Below, in pieces: positions 25,578 through 34,796 of a DNA stretch of 64,000 bases (positions within the stretch are counted from its first letter, which is position 1; each line of letters begins with the position of its first letter). The translations under genes were made by a program, and so were the position numbers. The DNA comes from Pseudomonas atagonensis (GTDB taxonomy: Bacteria > Pseudomonadota > Gammaproteobacteria > Pseudomonadales > Pseudomonadaceae). The notes under the pieces were generated by a model. It made no database searches. It was given only the letters and a program-made list of their open reading frames with translations, and was not told where the DNA came from. The DNA lies in contig NZ_VXCA01000005.1 in NCBI RefSeq assembly GCF_011369485.1, positions 1-64,000 on the forward strand, read 5' to 3'.

Positions 25578-26483
25578 ATGCTGGATTTTCTACCTGCACC
25601 GCTGCGGGGCGTAATCGCCTCGCTGCTATTGGCGCTCAACACGATTCTGCTCTGCTCGTTTCTGTTCTGCGTGGCGTTGGTCAAGGCGTTGCCGTTTGCC
25701 TTGACTCAACGTATCGCCGGTTGGCTGATGAGCCACACCCATGAAGCGTGGATCAGCAACAACAAGGGCTGGATGAACCTAGTGCGGCGCACGCGCTGGC
25801 ACATCAGCGGCCTGCAAGGCCTGGACTACCAGCACTCGTACCTGATCACCAGCAACCACCAGAGCTGGGTCGACATTCTGGTGCTGCAATACGTGCTCAA
25901 CCGGAAAATCCAGCCGCTGAAATTCTTCCTCAAACAGGAGCTGATCTGGGTCCCGGTGATCGGTCTGGCCTGGTGGGCGCTGGGCTTTCCGTTCATGAAG
26001 CGCTACTCCAAGGCGTACCTGGAAAAGCACCCGGAGAAGAAAGGCAAAGACCTCGAAACCACGCGCAAGACCTGCGCGAAGTTTCGCGACAATCCGGTGG
26101 GCATTTTCAACTTCGTCGAGGGCACACGCTTCACCGAAGGCAAACATGCGCAGCAGCAGTCGCCATTCAAATACCTGCTCAAACCCAAGGCGGGCGGCAT
26201 TGCCTTTGTGCTGGATGCGATGGGCGAGCAACTGGAATCGATCGTCAACGTGACCATCCACTATCCAGGCGGACGTCCTGGGTTCTGGGATCTGCTGTGC
26301 GGCAATGTGCGTGATGTAGTGGTGCACTTTGAAGAGCTGAAGATCCCTGCGCAGTTCATCGGCAAAAACTACGACCAGGACGGCGAATATCGTCTGCAGT
26401 TTCAGGGCTGGATCAACCAGCTGTGGCAGGACAAGGATGCACTGCTGGAACAGATGCACCGCGAGTATCCGGATCGCCGTTAA
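25578..26483 (+). CDS. Acyltransferase of the PlsC superfamily (YihG-like)
   Basis: The 301-residue membrane-associated protein has an N-terminal hydrophobic segment and the acyltransferase motifs: SNHQSWVDILVL (HX4D), FNFVEGTRFTEGKH (EGT block) and a hydrophobic third block. These define the 1-acylglycerol-3-phosphate acyltransferase superfamily. The length and the FKYLLKPKAGGIAFVLDAMG segment fit the YihG branch, which in E. coli acts as a minor lysophosphatidate acyltransferase. It starts directly after pta. The acyl donor is unknown. Confidence 0.88.
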   Translation: MLDFLPAPLRGVIASLLLALNTILLCSFLFCVALVKALPFALTQRIAGWLMSHTHEAWISNNKGWMNLVRRTRWHISGLQGLDYQHSYLITSNHQSWVDILVLQYVLNRKIQPLKFFLKQELIWVPVIGLAWWALGFPFMKRYSKAYLEKHPEKKGKDLETTRKTCAKFRDNPVGIFNFVEGTRFTEGKHAQQQSPFKYLLKPKAGGIAFVLDAMGEQLESIVNVTIHYPGGRPGFWDLLCGNVRDVVVHFEELKIPAQFIGKNYDQDGEYRLQFQGWINQLWQDKDALLEQMHREYPDRR

Positions 26484-26484
26484 T

Positions 26485-26600
26485 CGATCGTTCCGACCTT
26501 GAGGCACTGATCGTTGCAGCCCGGGACGCTCTGCGTCCCTGCCGAAGCGGACGCGGAGCGTCCAATGAGGCATACCCACGCAGAGCGTGGGAACGATCGA
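26485..26600. repeat. Interspersed palindromic repeat, GATCGTTCC type
   Basis: It starts CGATCGTTCC and ends CACGCAGAGCGTGGGAACGAT, with internal GGGACGCTCTGCGTCCC and CGGAGCG units. The right end is almost identical to that of the element at 17218-17321, while the left end has diverged. It fills the space after the acyltransferase stop. Confidence 0.75.
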
Positions 26601-26601
26601 T

Positions 26602-26645
26602 AAAAAAACCCGCAGACAATCACTCGTCTGCGGGTTTCTTTTTTT
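26602..26645. terminator. Bidirectional intrinsic terminator
   Basis: AACCCGCAGAC and GTCTGCGGGTT form an 11-bp stem with an eight-base loop, flanked by A-runs on the left and T-runs on the right. It can end both the rightward acyltransferase and the leftward cysNC transcript. Confidence 0.85.
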
Positions 26646-26656
26646 CAGGCTAACGC

Positions 26657-28555
26657 TTAAATCGCGCCACGCTTGCGCAGCAGATCCAGCACCTGCTTGA
26701 CGCTTTCATCCAGCGTCAACGACTGAGTGTCGATCACCAGATCAGCATTCAGCGGCACATCGTACGGGAAGGATTCGCCCGGGATGTTGTCGCCGCCAGC
26801 CGCGTACAGACCTTGCGGGTCACGCTCGGCACACACCGTCGGCGAAGCCTGAACATACACCGTCAGCAGACGATCCTTGCCGATCAGATCCTTGGCCTGC
26901 TCGCGTCCTTCTGCACTCGGTGCAACGAATGCCGCCAGGGTCAGCAGACCCGCTTCGTTGAACTGACGCGCCACATGCGCGGCACGACGCCAGTTCTCGG
27001 TGCGACCGGCACGATCCTGCGGCAGCCCCTTGTTGAGGTCGTGGCGCAGATTCTGGCCATCCAGCACAAACACCGCACGGCCCATGTCGAACAGCTTGCG
27101 CTCGACCGCATAGGCCAGGGTGCTTTTGCCCGCGCCCGACAGACCGCTGAACAGCACGGTCGCCGGTTGCTGGCCGAAGCGTTGGGCGCGCTCGGTGGTC
27201 GCCACGTGCGCCAGTTTGCCGTGGTGGGTAGCGGTGCCATGAGCCAGCGGCTGCGCGACGATCATGCCGGCGCCGACGGTGCCGTTGGTCAAACGGTCGA
27301 TGACGATGAACGCGCCGGTGGTGCGGTTGCTCTCGTAACCGTCAAGGGCGATCGGCGCGTCGAGCGCGATCCTGACCTTGCCGATTTCGTTTAGCTGCAA
27401 CGCGCTCGCCGGGCCTTCTTCGAGGGTGTTGACGTCGACCTTGTTGACGATGCTGGCAATCGAGCCCGGCACATAACTGGTGGCGCGCTTGATGTCGTAT
27501 TTCTTGCCCGGCAGCATCGGCTCTTCGGCCATCCACACCAGCATCGCTTCGAAGCTGTCGGTCACCGGCGGAACGTTGTCGGCATGCACCAGCAGGTCGC
27601 CACGGGAGATGTCGATCTCGTCTTCCATGGTCAGCGTCACGGCTTGACCAGGACCTGCGTGTTCCAGTTCACCTTCGAAGGTGACGATGGATTTCACGCG
27701 GCTGCTCTTGCCCGACGGCAGAACCACGACTTCGTCGCCCTTCTTGACGATGCCGCTGGCCAAAGTGCCGGCGAAACCGCGGAAGTTCAGGTTCGGACGG
27801 TTGACGTACTGCACCGGGAAACGCAGATCGGTGAAATTGCGGTCGCCCGCCACTTCCACGGTCTCGAGAATTTCCATCAGCGACTGGCCTTTGTACCAAG
27901 GCGAGCGCTCAGACTTGTTCACCACGTTGTCGCCTTTGAGGGCAGACATCGGCACGAAGTGCATGCTCGTCGGCTTCATCTTCAAGCCTTCAGCGAACTT
28001 CAGATAGTCGGCCTTGATCGACTCGAACACACCTTCATCAAAGCCCTTCAAGTCCATCTTGTTGATGGCGACAACGATGTGTTTGATCCCCAGCAGGGAC
28101 GCGATGAAGCTGTGGCGGCGGGTCTGGGTCTGCACGCCGTAACGGGCGTCGACCAGGATGATCGCCAGGTCACAGGTGGACGCACCGGTGGCCATGTTGC
28201 GGGTGTACTGCTCATGGCCGGGGGTGTCGGCAATGATGAATTTGCGTTTGGCGGTGGAGAAATAGCGGTACGCGACATCGATGGTGATGCCCTGCTCGCG
28301 CTCAGCCTGCAAGCCGTCAACCAGCAATGCCAGGTCGATGTCGTCACCGGTGGTGCCGACTTTCTTCGAATCGCGGGTGATGGCCTCGAGGTGATCTTCG
28401 TAGATCATTTTCGAGTCGTGCAGCAGGCGCCCGATCAGGGTGCTCTTGCCGTCATCGACGTTACCGCAGGTCAAAAAGCGCAGCAGCTCTTTACGTTCGT
28501 GCTGGCCCAGGTAGGCGAGGATGTCCTCGCTGATCAAATCAGATGCGTGCGACAT
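26657..28555 (-). CDS. cysNC: Bifunctional sulfate adenylyltransferase subunit 1 / adenylylsulfate kinase
   Basis: The 632-residue protein fuses CysN and CysC. The CysN part has GTPase motifs [31 protein letters not shown] and AINKMD, then translation-factor-like beta domains. From about residue 455 comes APS kinase, with the P-loop [11 protein letters not shown] and [13 protein letters not shown]. CysN drives ATP sulfurylase activity of CysD by GTP hydrolysis and CysC makes PAPS. The fusion is usual in Pseudomonas. It follows cysD by 9 bases. Rightward shadows show nothing better. Confidence 0.95.
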   Translation of the reverse strand: MSHASDLISEDILAYLGQHERKELLRFLTCGNVDDGKSTLIGRLLHDSKMIYEDHLEAITRDSKKVGTTGDDIDLALLVDGLQAEREQGITIDVAYRYFSTAKRKFIIADTPGHEQYTRNMATGASTCDLAIILVDARYGVQTQTRRHSFIASLLGIKHIVVAINKMDLKGFDEGVFESIKADYLKFAEGLKMKPTSMHFVPMSALKGDNVVNKSERSPWYKGQSLMEILETVEVAGDRNFTDLRFPVQYVNRPNLNFRGFAGTLASGIVKKGDEVVVLPSGKSSRVKSIVTFEGELEHAGPGQAVTLTMEDEIDISRGDLLVHADNVPPVTDSFEAMLVWMAEEPMLPGKKYDIKRATSYVPGSIASIVNKVDVNTLEEGPASALQLNEIGKVRIALDAPIALDGYESNRTTGAFIVIDRLTNGTVGAGMIVAQPLAHGTATHHGKLAHVATTERAQRFGQQPATVLFSGLSGAGKSTLAYAVERKLFDMGRAVFVLDGQNLRHDLNKGLPQDRAGRTENWRRAAHVARQFNEAGLLTLAAFVAPSAEGREQAKDLIGKDRLLTVYVQASPTVCAERDPQGLYAAGGDNIPGESFPYDVPLNADLVIDTQSLTLDESVKQVLDLLRKRGAI

Positions 28556-28564
28556 GACAGCCCC

Positions 28565-29482
28565 TTAGAAATAGCCTTGACGTTTTTTGTCTTCCATTGA
28601 GCCTGCGCCATCGTGGTCGATGACACGGCCCTGGCGCTCGGAAGTTCGCGTCAGGAGCATTTCCTGAATGATGTCCGTCAGGCTTTCGGCCTCGGACTCC
28701 ACCGCGCCCGTCAACGGGTAGCAGCCAAGGGTACGGAAACGCACTTTCTTTTTGACGATGCGCGCCTTGTCCTCGTCGGACAGGTGCTCGAGGATGCGCT
28801 CGTCGTCGATCATGATCAGCGTGCCGTTCTTCTCGATCACTTCGCGTTCGGCGGCGAAGTACAGCGGCACAATCGGGATGCCTTCGAGGTAGATGTACTG
28901 CCAGATGTCCAGCTCGGTCCAGTTCGACAACGGGAACACACGAATGGATTCACCCTTGTTGACCTTGCCGTTGTAAACGTTCCACAGCTCTGGACGCTGA
29001 TTTTTCGGGTCCCAGCGGTGCTTGCTGTCGCGGAACGAGTACACGCGCTCTTTGGCGCGGGACTTCTCTTCATCGCGACGGGCGCCGCCGAAAGCGGCGT
29101 CGAAACCATGCTTGTCGAGTGCCTGCTTGAGGCCTTCGGTTTTCATGATGTCGGTGTGCTTGGCGCTGCCGTGGGTGAACGGGTTGATGTTCTGCGCCAC
29201 GCCATCCGGGTTGATGTGAGTGATGAGGTCCAGGCCCAGCTCTTCGACCATCTTGTCGCGGAACTTGTACATCTCCTGGAATTTCCACCGGGTGTCGACG
29301 TGCATCACCGGAAACGGCAGTTTGCCCGGGAAGAACGCCTTGCGTGCCAGGTGCAGCATCACGGCGGAGTCTTTACCGATGGAGTACAGCATCACCGGGT
29401 TATCGAACTCGGCGGCCACCTCGCGGATGATGTGGATGCTTTCCGCCTCCAGCTGTTTCAGATGCGTCAGTTTGTCGACCAT
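28565..29482 (-). CDS. cysD: Sulfate adenylyltransferase subunit 2
   Basis: The 305-residue protein has the PP-loop ATP pyrophosphatase motif [18 protein letters not shown] and the CysD blocks [42 protein letters not shown] and [16 protein letters not shown]. With CysN it makes adenosine 5'-phosphosulfate from sulfate and ATP, the first step of sulfate assimilation. It is the first gene of a leftward operon with cysNC. CysB-type regulation is expected from the pathway, but I did not find a clear site. Confidence 0.96.
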   Translation of the reverse strand: MVDKLTHLKQLEAESIHIIREVAAEFDNPVMLYSIGKDSAVMLHLARKAFFPGKLPFPVMHVDTRWKFQEMYKFRDKMVEELGLDLITHINPDGVAQNINPFTHGSAKHTDIMKTEGLKQALDKHGFDAAFGGARRDEEKSRAKERVYSFRDSKHRWDPKNQRPELWNVYNGKVNKGESIRVFPLSNWTELDIWQYIYLEGIPIVPLYFAAEREVIEKNGTLIMIDDERILEHLSDEDKARIVKKKVRFRTLGCYPLTGAVESEAESLTDIIQEMLLTRTSERQGRVIDHDGAGSMEDKKRQGYF

Positions 29483-29630
29483 GGCTACTCACGAAAGCTT
29501 TCTTATGAACGGCCAGCGGGCCGTGTTCGAGCGGGGAATCCTAGCACAGCGTCCTTCTTCTAATCAGGGCGCCAGCTAGAACGAAAGGGCATATGAATAT
29601 GCCTCCTCGTTTGGGCTGAAACGCGACGAC

Positions 29631-29719
29631 TGTGGGAGGGGGCTTGCTCCCGAATGCGGTGTGTCATTCACGCTGATGTTGGTTGACCCACCGCTTTCGG
29701 GAGCAAGCCCCCTCCCACA
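29631..29719. repeat. REP pair with 22-bp perfect arms
   Basis: The left arm (29631-29652, starting TGTGGGAGGGGGCTTGC) and the right arm (29698-29719, ending CCCCCTCCCACA) are exact reverse complements over 22 bases. The centre is 45 bases. This is the commonest REP form in the P. fluorescens group. It lies between the Nif3-family stop and the cysD start. Confidence 0.8.
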
Positions 29720-29737
29720 TTGGATTAATGGTGGGCT

Positions 29738-30496
29738 TTAGATCGGATTCGGGATGTCGATGAAGATGTGCTCGAGAGCAAAACGTTTCGCCAGGTAATC
29801 GCCCAGCGCCTGCACGCCATAACGTTCGGTGGCGTGATGGCCGGCGGCGATGAAGCTGACGCCGTTTTCCCGGGCGCTGTGGAACGTCTGCTCTGAAGCC
29901 TCGCCGCTGATGAACAGATCGACGCCGGCGGCGATGGCGTTATCGATGTAGCCCTGACCGCCACCGGTGCACCAGCCGACGCGGCGAATCATGCCGCTGC
30001 CTTCGATCAGCAGCGGTTCACGTCCCATGCGTTCTTGCACTCGACGGGAAAAATCACGGGCCGTCACCGGCTCGTCCAGCGAACCGACCAGACCGACGAT
30101 TCTCAGATTGTCCGGATCCAGCGGCCCTTCGACGGTGATGTCCAGTTGACGCGCCAGTTGCACGTTGTTGCCAACATCCGGGTGCAGATCCAGCGGCAGG
30201 TGATAGGCGAGCAGACTGATGTCGTGCTTGAGCAGGGTCTTCAGACGACGCTGCTTCATGCCGGTTATGCACGGGTTCTCGCCCTTCCAGAAATAACCGT
30301 GATGCACCAGCACCAGATCGGCCCCGGCTTCGACAGCAGCATCCAGCAACGCCTGACTGGCGGTGACACCGCTGACAATGCGCATCACCTGCGGCCGTCC
30401 CTCGACCTGCAAGCCATTAGGGCAATAATCGGCAATTTTTGCAGCGCCAAGGTAACGGTCGGCTTCTTCGACGAGGGTGCTGAGGGCAACGGCCAT
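29738..30496 (-). CDS. Nif3-like dinuclear metal center protein (YbgI family)
   Basis: The 252-residue protein is of the Nif3/YbgI (DUF34) family: IADYCPNGLQVEGRPQ, VHHGYFWKGENP with metal-binding histidines, SLLAYHLPLDLHPDVGNNVQLA, and at the C-terminus FIAAGHHATERYGVQALGDYLA. These residues bind two metal ions in a toroidal hexamer. The reaction is unknown; folate-related or RNA-related cyclohydrolase roles have been proposed. It is divergent from algW, as in other pseudomonads. Confidence 0.92.
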   Translation of the reverse strand: MAVALSTLVEEADRYLGAAKIADYCPNGLQVEGRPQVMRIVSGVTASQALLDAAVEAGADLVLVHHGYFWKGENPCITGMKQRRLKTLLKHDISLLAYHLPLDLHPDVGNNVQLARQLDITVEGPLDPDNLRIVGLVGSLDEPVTARDFSRRVQERMGREPLLIEGSGMIRRVGWCTGGGQGYIDNAIAAGVDLFISGEASEQTFHSARENGVSFIAAGHHATERYGVQALGDYLAKRFALEHIFIDIPNPI

Positions 30497-30539
30497 GAAA
30501 GACTCCTAAATATCCCGTTCAGAGGCACGCGCGGCCTCG

Positions 30540-30545
30540 TATAAT
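30540..30545 (+). promoter_or_regulatory. algW: Candidate -10 box upstream of algW
   Basis: TATAAT is exact and lies 54 bases before the algW ATG. The best -35 at the right distance is the weak GTTCAG at 30517-30522, so this is a candidate only. Confidence 0.35.
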
Positions 30546-30599
30546 GCGCGACATTATGGGCGGTCTCACCCCGCCTGCAACTTTTCCAGGACGTGCTTA

Positions 30600-31757
30600 A
30601 TGTTCAAGGCGCTACGTTTTATGGGCTGGCCGCTGTTGGCCGGTGTGCTTATCGCTCTGTTGATTATTCAGCGTTATCCGCAGTGGGTCGGGCTGCCCAG
30701 CCTCGACGTCAACCTGCAACAGGCCCCGCAGACCACCAGCGTGCAACAGGGGCCGGTGTCGTATGCCGACGCGGTGACCATTGCCGCGCCTTCGGTGGTC
30801 AACCTCTACACCACCAAAGTCATCAACAAACCGGCGCATCCGTTGTTTGAAGATCCGCAGTTCCGGCGTTTCTTCGGTGACAACTCGCCGAAGCAGAAGC
30901 GCATGGAATCGAGCCTCGGTTCCGGCGTGATCATGAGCCCGGAAGGCTACATCCTGACCAACAACCACGTGACCAGCGGCGCGGATCAGATTGTCGTGGC
31001 GCTCAAGGATGGCCGCGAAACCCTGGCCCGGGTGATCGGCAGCGATCCGGAAACCGACCTCGCGGTATTGAAGATCGACCTGAAAAACCTGCCGGCCATC
31101 ACCGTCGGCCGCTCCGACAACATCCGCATCGGCGACGTCGCGCTGGCCATCGGCAACCCGTTCGGCGTTGGCCAGACGGTAACCATGGGCATCATCAGTG
31201 CCACCGGGCGTAACCAGTTGGGCCTGAACAATTACGAAGACTTCATTCAGACCGACGCGGCGATCAACCCGGGTAACTCCGGCGGCGCACTGGTGGATGC
31301 CAACGGCAACCTCACCGGCATCAACACGGCTATCTTCTCCAAGTCCGGCGGCTCGCAAGGCATTGGCTTCGCTATCCCGGTGAAATTGGCGATGGAAGTG
31401 ATGAAATCGATCATCGAGCACGGTCAGGTGATTCGCGGCTGGCTGGGGATCGAAGTGCAGCCGCTGACCCAGGAACTGGCCGAGTCGTTTGGCTTGTCCG
31501 GACGCCCGGGGATTGTCGTCGCGGGGATCTTCCGCGATGGCCCGGCGCAGAAGGCCGGCCTGCAATTGGGTGATGTGATTCTGAGCATCGATGGCGAGCC
31601 TGCGGGCGATGGTCGCCGCTCGATGAACCAGGTCGCGCGGATCAAACCGACCGACAAAGTGACGATTCAGGTGATGCGCAACGGCAAAGAGCTGAAGCTC
31701 ACCGCTGAAATCGGCCTGCGTCCGCCACCGGCGCCGGTGCAGGAAAAAGAAGAGTAA
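30600..31757 (+). CDS. algW: Periplasmic stress-sensing serine protease AlgW (DegS-like)
   Basis: The 385-residue protein has an N-terminal membrane anchor (WPLLAGVLIALLII), a trypsin-like domain with His in LTNNHVTSG, Asp in DPETDLAVLKID and Ser in NPGNSGGALVD, and one PDZ domain (RGWLGIEVQPLTQ ... AGLQLGDVILSIDGEPAG). One PDZ domain and a membrane anchor mark DegS/AlgW rather than MucD. AlgW senses misfolded outer-membrane proteins through PDZ and cuts the anti-sigma factor MucA, freeing AlgU. It is the last gene before the accessory receptor pair. Confidence 0.94.
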   Translation: MFKALRFMGWPLLAGVLIALLIIQRYPQWVGLPSLDVNLQQAPQTTSVQQGPVSYADAVTIAAPSVVNLYTTKVINKPAHPLFEDPQFRRFFGDNSPKQKRMESSLGSGVIMSPEGYILTNNHVTSGADQIVVALKDGRETLARVIGSDPETDLAVLKIDLKNLPAITVGRSDNIRIGDVALAIGNPFGVGQTVTMGIISATGRNQLGLNNYEDFIQTDAAINPGNSGGALVDANGNLTGINTAIFSKSGGSQGIGFAIPVKLAMEVMKSIIEHGQVIRGWLGIEVQPLTQELAESFGLSGRPGIVVAGIFRDGPAQKAGLQLGDVILSIDGEPAGDGRRSMNQVARIKPTDKVTIQVMRNGKELKLTAEIGLRPPPAPVQEKEE

Positions 31758-31759
31758 AA

Positions 31760-31789
31760 CTTTTTTCGCGCCAGCGGCGCGAATAAAAG
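31760..31789 (+). other. Stable hairpin after algW
   Basis: TTCGCGCC-AGC-GGCGCGAA is a perfect 8-bp stem, extended by CTTTT on the left and AAAAG on the right with one bulge. It begins two bases after the algW stop codon. It has no downstream T-run and is not a standard terminator; it may protect the 3' end or cause a partial stop. Confidence 0.4.
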
Positions 31790-31803
31790 ATATTCTCAAC
31801 AGG

Positions 31804-31848
31804 CATGTTATATTGTTTCAATTATGGCAATTGGAACAACATAACATG
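31804..31848 (+). promoter_or_regulatory. 45-bp nested palindrome overlapping receptor start, Zur-like
   Basis: CATGTTATATTGTT (31804-31817) faces AACAACATAACATG (31835-31848) with one mismatch, and inside are CAATT and AATTG around ATGGC. The whole dyad is centred at 31826 and covers the ribosome site and the ATG. Each half contains TGTTATnTTGTTyCA, which agrees at 10-11 of 15 positions with the TGTTATAATATAACA form of Zur boxes as I remember them. It does not look like a Fur box. Zinc or another metal regulator is inferred. Confidence 0.5.
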
Positions 31849-33951
31849 TCGTCTCGAACAAAGGCCTCCCTGCTGGGCCTGAGCCTCGGTTTGCTGGTCG
31901 ATCCAGCCTTCGCCGAAGAACCCAAACCTCTGGAACTGGACGCCATCAGCGTTGTTTCCGACTATGAATCTCCCACCGGCCCGGTCACCGGCTACCGCGC
32001 GGCCCGTTCGTCCAGCGCGACCAAAACCGACACCGCGATTCGCGATATCCCACAAGCGATCAGCGTGGTGCCCGCCAGCGTCCTCAAGGATCTGGGCAGC
32101 ACCAGCGTCGAGCGCGCCCTGGATTTCGCCGGCGGCGTATCGAAGCAAAACAACTTCGGCGGCCTGACGCTTTACGAATACAGCGTGCGCGGCTTCACCA
32201 CCTCGGAGTTCTACAAGGACGGCTTCAGCGCCAATCGTGGCTACCCGAGCACGCCTGACGCGGCCAACATCGAACGCATTGAAGTGCTAAAAGGCCCGGC
32301 GGCCAGTTTGTATGGTCGCGGAGATCCGGGCGGCACGGTGAACATCGTCACCAAAAAACCGCAGCCGCAAGCCTTCACCACCCTGCAAACCAGCGCCGGC
32401 AGTTGGGATCGCTATCGCACCGCGCTGGACGTCAATACGCCGCTGGATGAACAAGGAAATGTGCTCTCACGGGTCAACCTCGCCGTCGAGGACAACCACA
32501 GCTTCCGCGATCATGTCGACAGCCAGCGCGTGTTCGTCGCGCCTTCGATCAGTTGGCAATTGAACCCGGATACCTCGCTGCTGGTGGAGAGCGAAATCGT
32601 CCGCCACAACTCGACTTTCGACCGCGGCATCGTCGCGCCGAACAATAAGTGGAGCGGCGTCTCACGCTCGACCTTCCTCGGCGAGCCCAACGACGGCAAT
32701 ATCGATAACCACAACAACCTGTTGCAGGCGACCCTCGAGCATCACCTCAACGACAGCTGGAAACTGCGTCTGGCCAGCCATTACAAGGAAGGCAAACTTT
32801 GGGGCGATGCCTCTGAAAACCGCCCGTTGAATGCCGATGGCCACACCGTCAACCGTCGCTATCGCGAACGCGACACCAACTGGCACGACAGCATCACGCA
32901 ACTGGAACTGCGTGGCTTCTTCGACCTCGGCCCGTGGCAGCACGAACTGCTGATCGGCACCGAGTACGAGAATTTCCGCAAGAACGAGCGCGTCACCACC
33001 ATTGCCGGTGGCCCTTACGGCATCGACATCTATAAACCGATCTACGGCCAGCCGAAACCCAACGGCGCGCGCTCGGGCACGGACTTCTTCGAACACGTCG
33101 AAAGCCACGCGTTGAACCTGCAGGATCAAATCGTCTTCAGCGACAAACTGCGCGGAATGATCGGTGCGCGCTTCGAGCATTTCGATCAGCGCATCGACGA
33201 TCACAGCCGCAACGCCAAGAGCAGCCAGCGCCACGACGCGCTCACCCAACGCGCCGGTCTGCTCTATCAACTGACGCCGCAAACGGGCTTGTTCGCCAAC
33301 GCCTCGACTTCGTTCAAACCGAACAACGGTCTCGACGCCTCCGGCAAATCCTTCGACCCGGAAGAAGGCGTCGGTTACGAAGTCGGCATCAAGAACGAGC
33401 TGTTCGACGAACGCCTGAGCAGCACCCTCGCCTTCTTTCACATCGACAAGGAAAACGTCCTCGCCCTCGACCCGGGGACCGACACCAGCAGCGCGATGGG
33501 CAAGGCCCGCAGTCGTGGTTTTGACCTGCAAGTGACCGGACAAGTGACCGATGCCGTGCGGGTGATCGGCGCTTTCGCTTACATCGATGCCGAAGTGACC
33601 AAGGGCGACGCGACGATTCCCACCGGCAGCCGCATCCTCGGCGTCGCCAAGCGCAGCGGCAGCCTGCTCGGCGTTTACGAATTTCAGGATGGTCATTTGC
33701 GCGGCTCGGACGTCGGCGCGGCGTTCACTTATGTCGGCGACCGCTCGGGGGAGTCCGGCAGCGATTTCGAATTGCCGGCTTATCAGACCGTCGACCTGCT
33801 GGCTCATTACAAGGCCAGCGACAACGTCACCGTCGGCCTGAACCTGAACAACGTTTTCGACGAAAAGTATTACGAGCGCTCCTACAGCAACTACTGGGTC
33901 AACCCCGGCGAGCCGCGCAACTTCACCGTCAGCCTGACCCTCAACCTGTAA
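31846..33951 (+). CDS. TonB-dependent siderophore-type receptor
   Basis: The 701-residue protein starts MSSRTKASLLGLSLGLLVDPAFAEE with a short signal peptide. A TonB-box-like LDAISVVS is followed by the plug (TAIRDIPQAISVVPASVLKDLG ... RIEVLKGPAASLYGRGDPGGTVNIVTKKP) and a 22-strand barrel ending NFTVSLTLNL. It lacks the STN signalling domain of ferripyoverdine receptors. Its family is named for siderophores, but the DUF4198 partner 12 bases downstream and the Zur-like operator point to another metal or metal chelate. It interrupts the algW-hisC order known from P. aeruginosa. The transport direction is certain, the substrate is not. Confidence 0.88.
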   Translation: MSSRTKASLLGLSLGLLVDPAFAEEPKPLELDAISVVSDYESPTGPVTGYRAARSSSATKTDTAIRDIPQAISVVPASVLKDLGSTSVERALDFAGGVSKQNNFGGLTLYEYSVRGFTTSEFYKDGFSANRGYPSTPDAANIERIEVLKGPAASLYGRGDPGGTVNIVTKKPQPQAFTTLQTSAGSWDRYRTALDVNTPLDEQGNVLSRVNLAVEDNHSFRDHVDSQRVFVAPSISWQLNPDTSLLVESEIVRHNSTFDRGIVAPNNKWSGVSRSTFLGEPNDGNIDNHNNLLQATLEHHLNDSWKLRLASHYKEGKLWGDASENRPLNADGHTVNRRYRERDTNWHDSITQLELRGFFDLGPWQHELLIGTEYENFRKNERVTTIAGGPYGIDIYKPIYGQPKPNGARSGTDFFEHVESHALNLQDQIVFSDKLRGMIGARFEHFDQRIDDHSRNAKSSQRHDALTQRAGLLYQLTPQTGLFANASTSFKPNNGLDASGKSFDPEEGVGYEVGIKNELFDERLSSTLAFFHIDKENVLALDPGTDTSSAMGKARSRGFDLQVTGQVTDAVRVIGAFAYIDAEVTKGDATIPTGSRILGVAKRSGSLLGVYEFQDGHLRGSDVGAAFTYVGDRSGESGSDFELPAYQTVDLLAHYKASDNVTVGLNLNNVFDEKYYERSYSNYWVNPGEPRNFTVSLTLNL

Positions 33952-33963
33952 AAGGAAGTCCCC

Positions 33964-34683
33964 ATGCAATACGGCAAAACCCTTCTGATCATCGCTGCAC
34001 TGTTCGCAGGCCAGGTCTCGGCCCATGGCCTGTGGACTGAACAGCGACGCGGCAACATTGAAGTCATTTATGGTCACGGCGCTGAAGACAATGCGTTCAA
34101 GGCGCAGAAGATCAGTGGTGCCTGGGCGTATGACGCGGGCGGCAAGATGATTCCGGTCAGCGTCGAGCGCCTGGCGGATCACGCACGGTTGAAACCCTTG
34201 AAGTCGCCTGCGGTGATGGCCGTGGCGCTGAACAACGGCATGTGGTCGCAGACCGCTGACAAGAAGTGGATCAACGAAGGTCGCAGCAAAGTCCCCGGCG
34301 CTGTCGAGGCAACGGAAACGTTCAAATACAGTCTGGCGATTTATCAGCCGGGGGCGAAGTTGCCGAAACTGGATCAGATCAAACTGCTGATTCTGCCGGA
34401 GGTCGATCCGTTGACCGTGGGGCCGGGCAAATCATTGCCGGTGCGCGTGCTGCTCGATGGCAAACCGGCGGCGGGTGTGAAGTTGATTGGCGATTATCGC
34501 AGTGCGCCGAACACCTTGAGCACCGAGACCGACAAAGACGGCCGTGCGCAGGTGCTGGTGCGCAATGAAGGGTTGAATGTGATTGCGGCGCAAGTCGAGG
34601 TGCCGGTGAAGGACAGCGCTGACGTGGACAGTCGTGGGTTGTTCAGTTCGCTGACGTTCCTTGGTGAGCCGCATCACGAGTAG
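33964..34683 (+). CDS. DUF4198 domain periplasmic protein
   Basis: The 239-residue protein has a signal peptide (MQYGKTLLIIAALFAGQVSA) and a mature N-terminus beginning with HGLW, which places a histidine at or near the first mature residue. The rest is beta-rich (IEVIYGHGAEDNAFKAQKI, then LPVRVLLDGKPAAGVKLIGDYRS, an Ig-like domain). DUF4198 members are often linked to Ni, Co or Zn uptake. The GHG, the early His and the C-terminal GEPHHE could bind metal. It follows the receptor by 12 bases and is surely co-transcribed. A metal-relay role is inference. Confidence 0.85.
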   Translation: MQYGKTLLIIAALFAGQVSAHGLWTEQRRGNIEVIYGHGAEDNAFKAQKISGAWAYDAGGKMIPVSVERLADHARLKPLKSPAVMAVALNNGMWSQTADKKWINEGRSKVPGAVEATETFKYSLAIYQPGAKLPKLDQIKLLILPEVDPLTVGPGKSLPVRVLLDGKPAAGVKLIGDYRSAPNTLSTETDKDGRAQVLVRNEGLNVIAAQVEVPVKDSADVDSRGLFSSLTFLGEPHHE

Positions 34684-34707
34684 GAAATTGATATTGGTGG
34701 CGCTCCA

Positions 34708-34790
34708 TTCGCGAGCAAGCCCGCTCCCACACTCGACCGCGTTCTATCTGAAGAGACGCGGTTAAATATGGAAGCGGGCTTGCTCGCGAA
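34708..34790. repeat. REP pair between convergent genes
   Basis: TTCGCGAGCAAGCCCGCT on the left is matched by AGCGGGCTTGCTCGCGAA on the right across a 47-base centre. It sits between the end of the DUF4198 gene and the end of hisC and may act as a two-way 3' structure. Confidence 0.75.
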
Positions 34791-34796
34791 GGCGGT

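Noticed and set aside
32662..34182. A leftward 506-residue frame opposite the TonB receptor.
   Set aside because: The receptor and DUF4198 genes have signal peptides, family motifs and proper spacing; the antisense frame has none.
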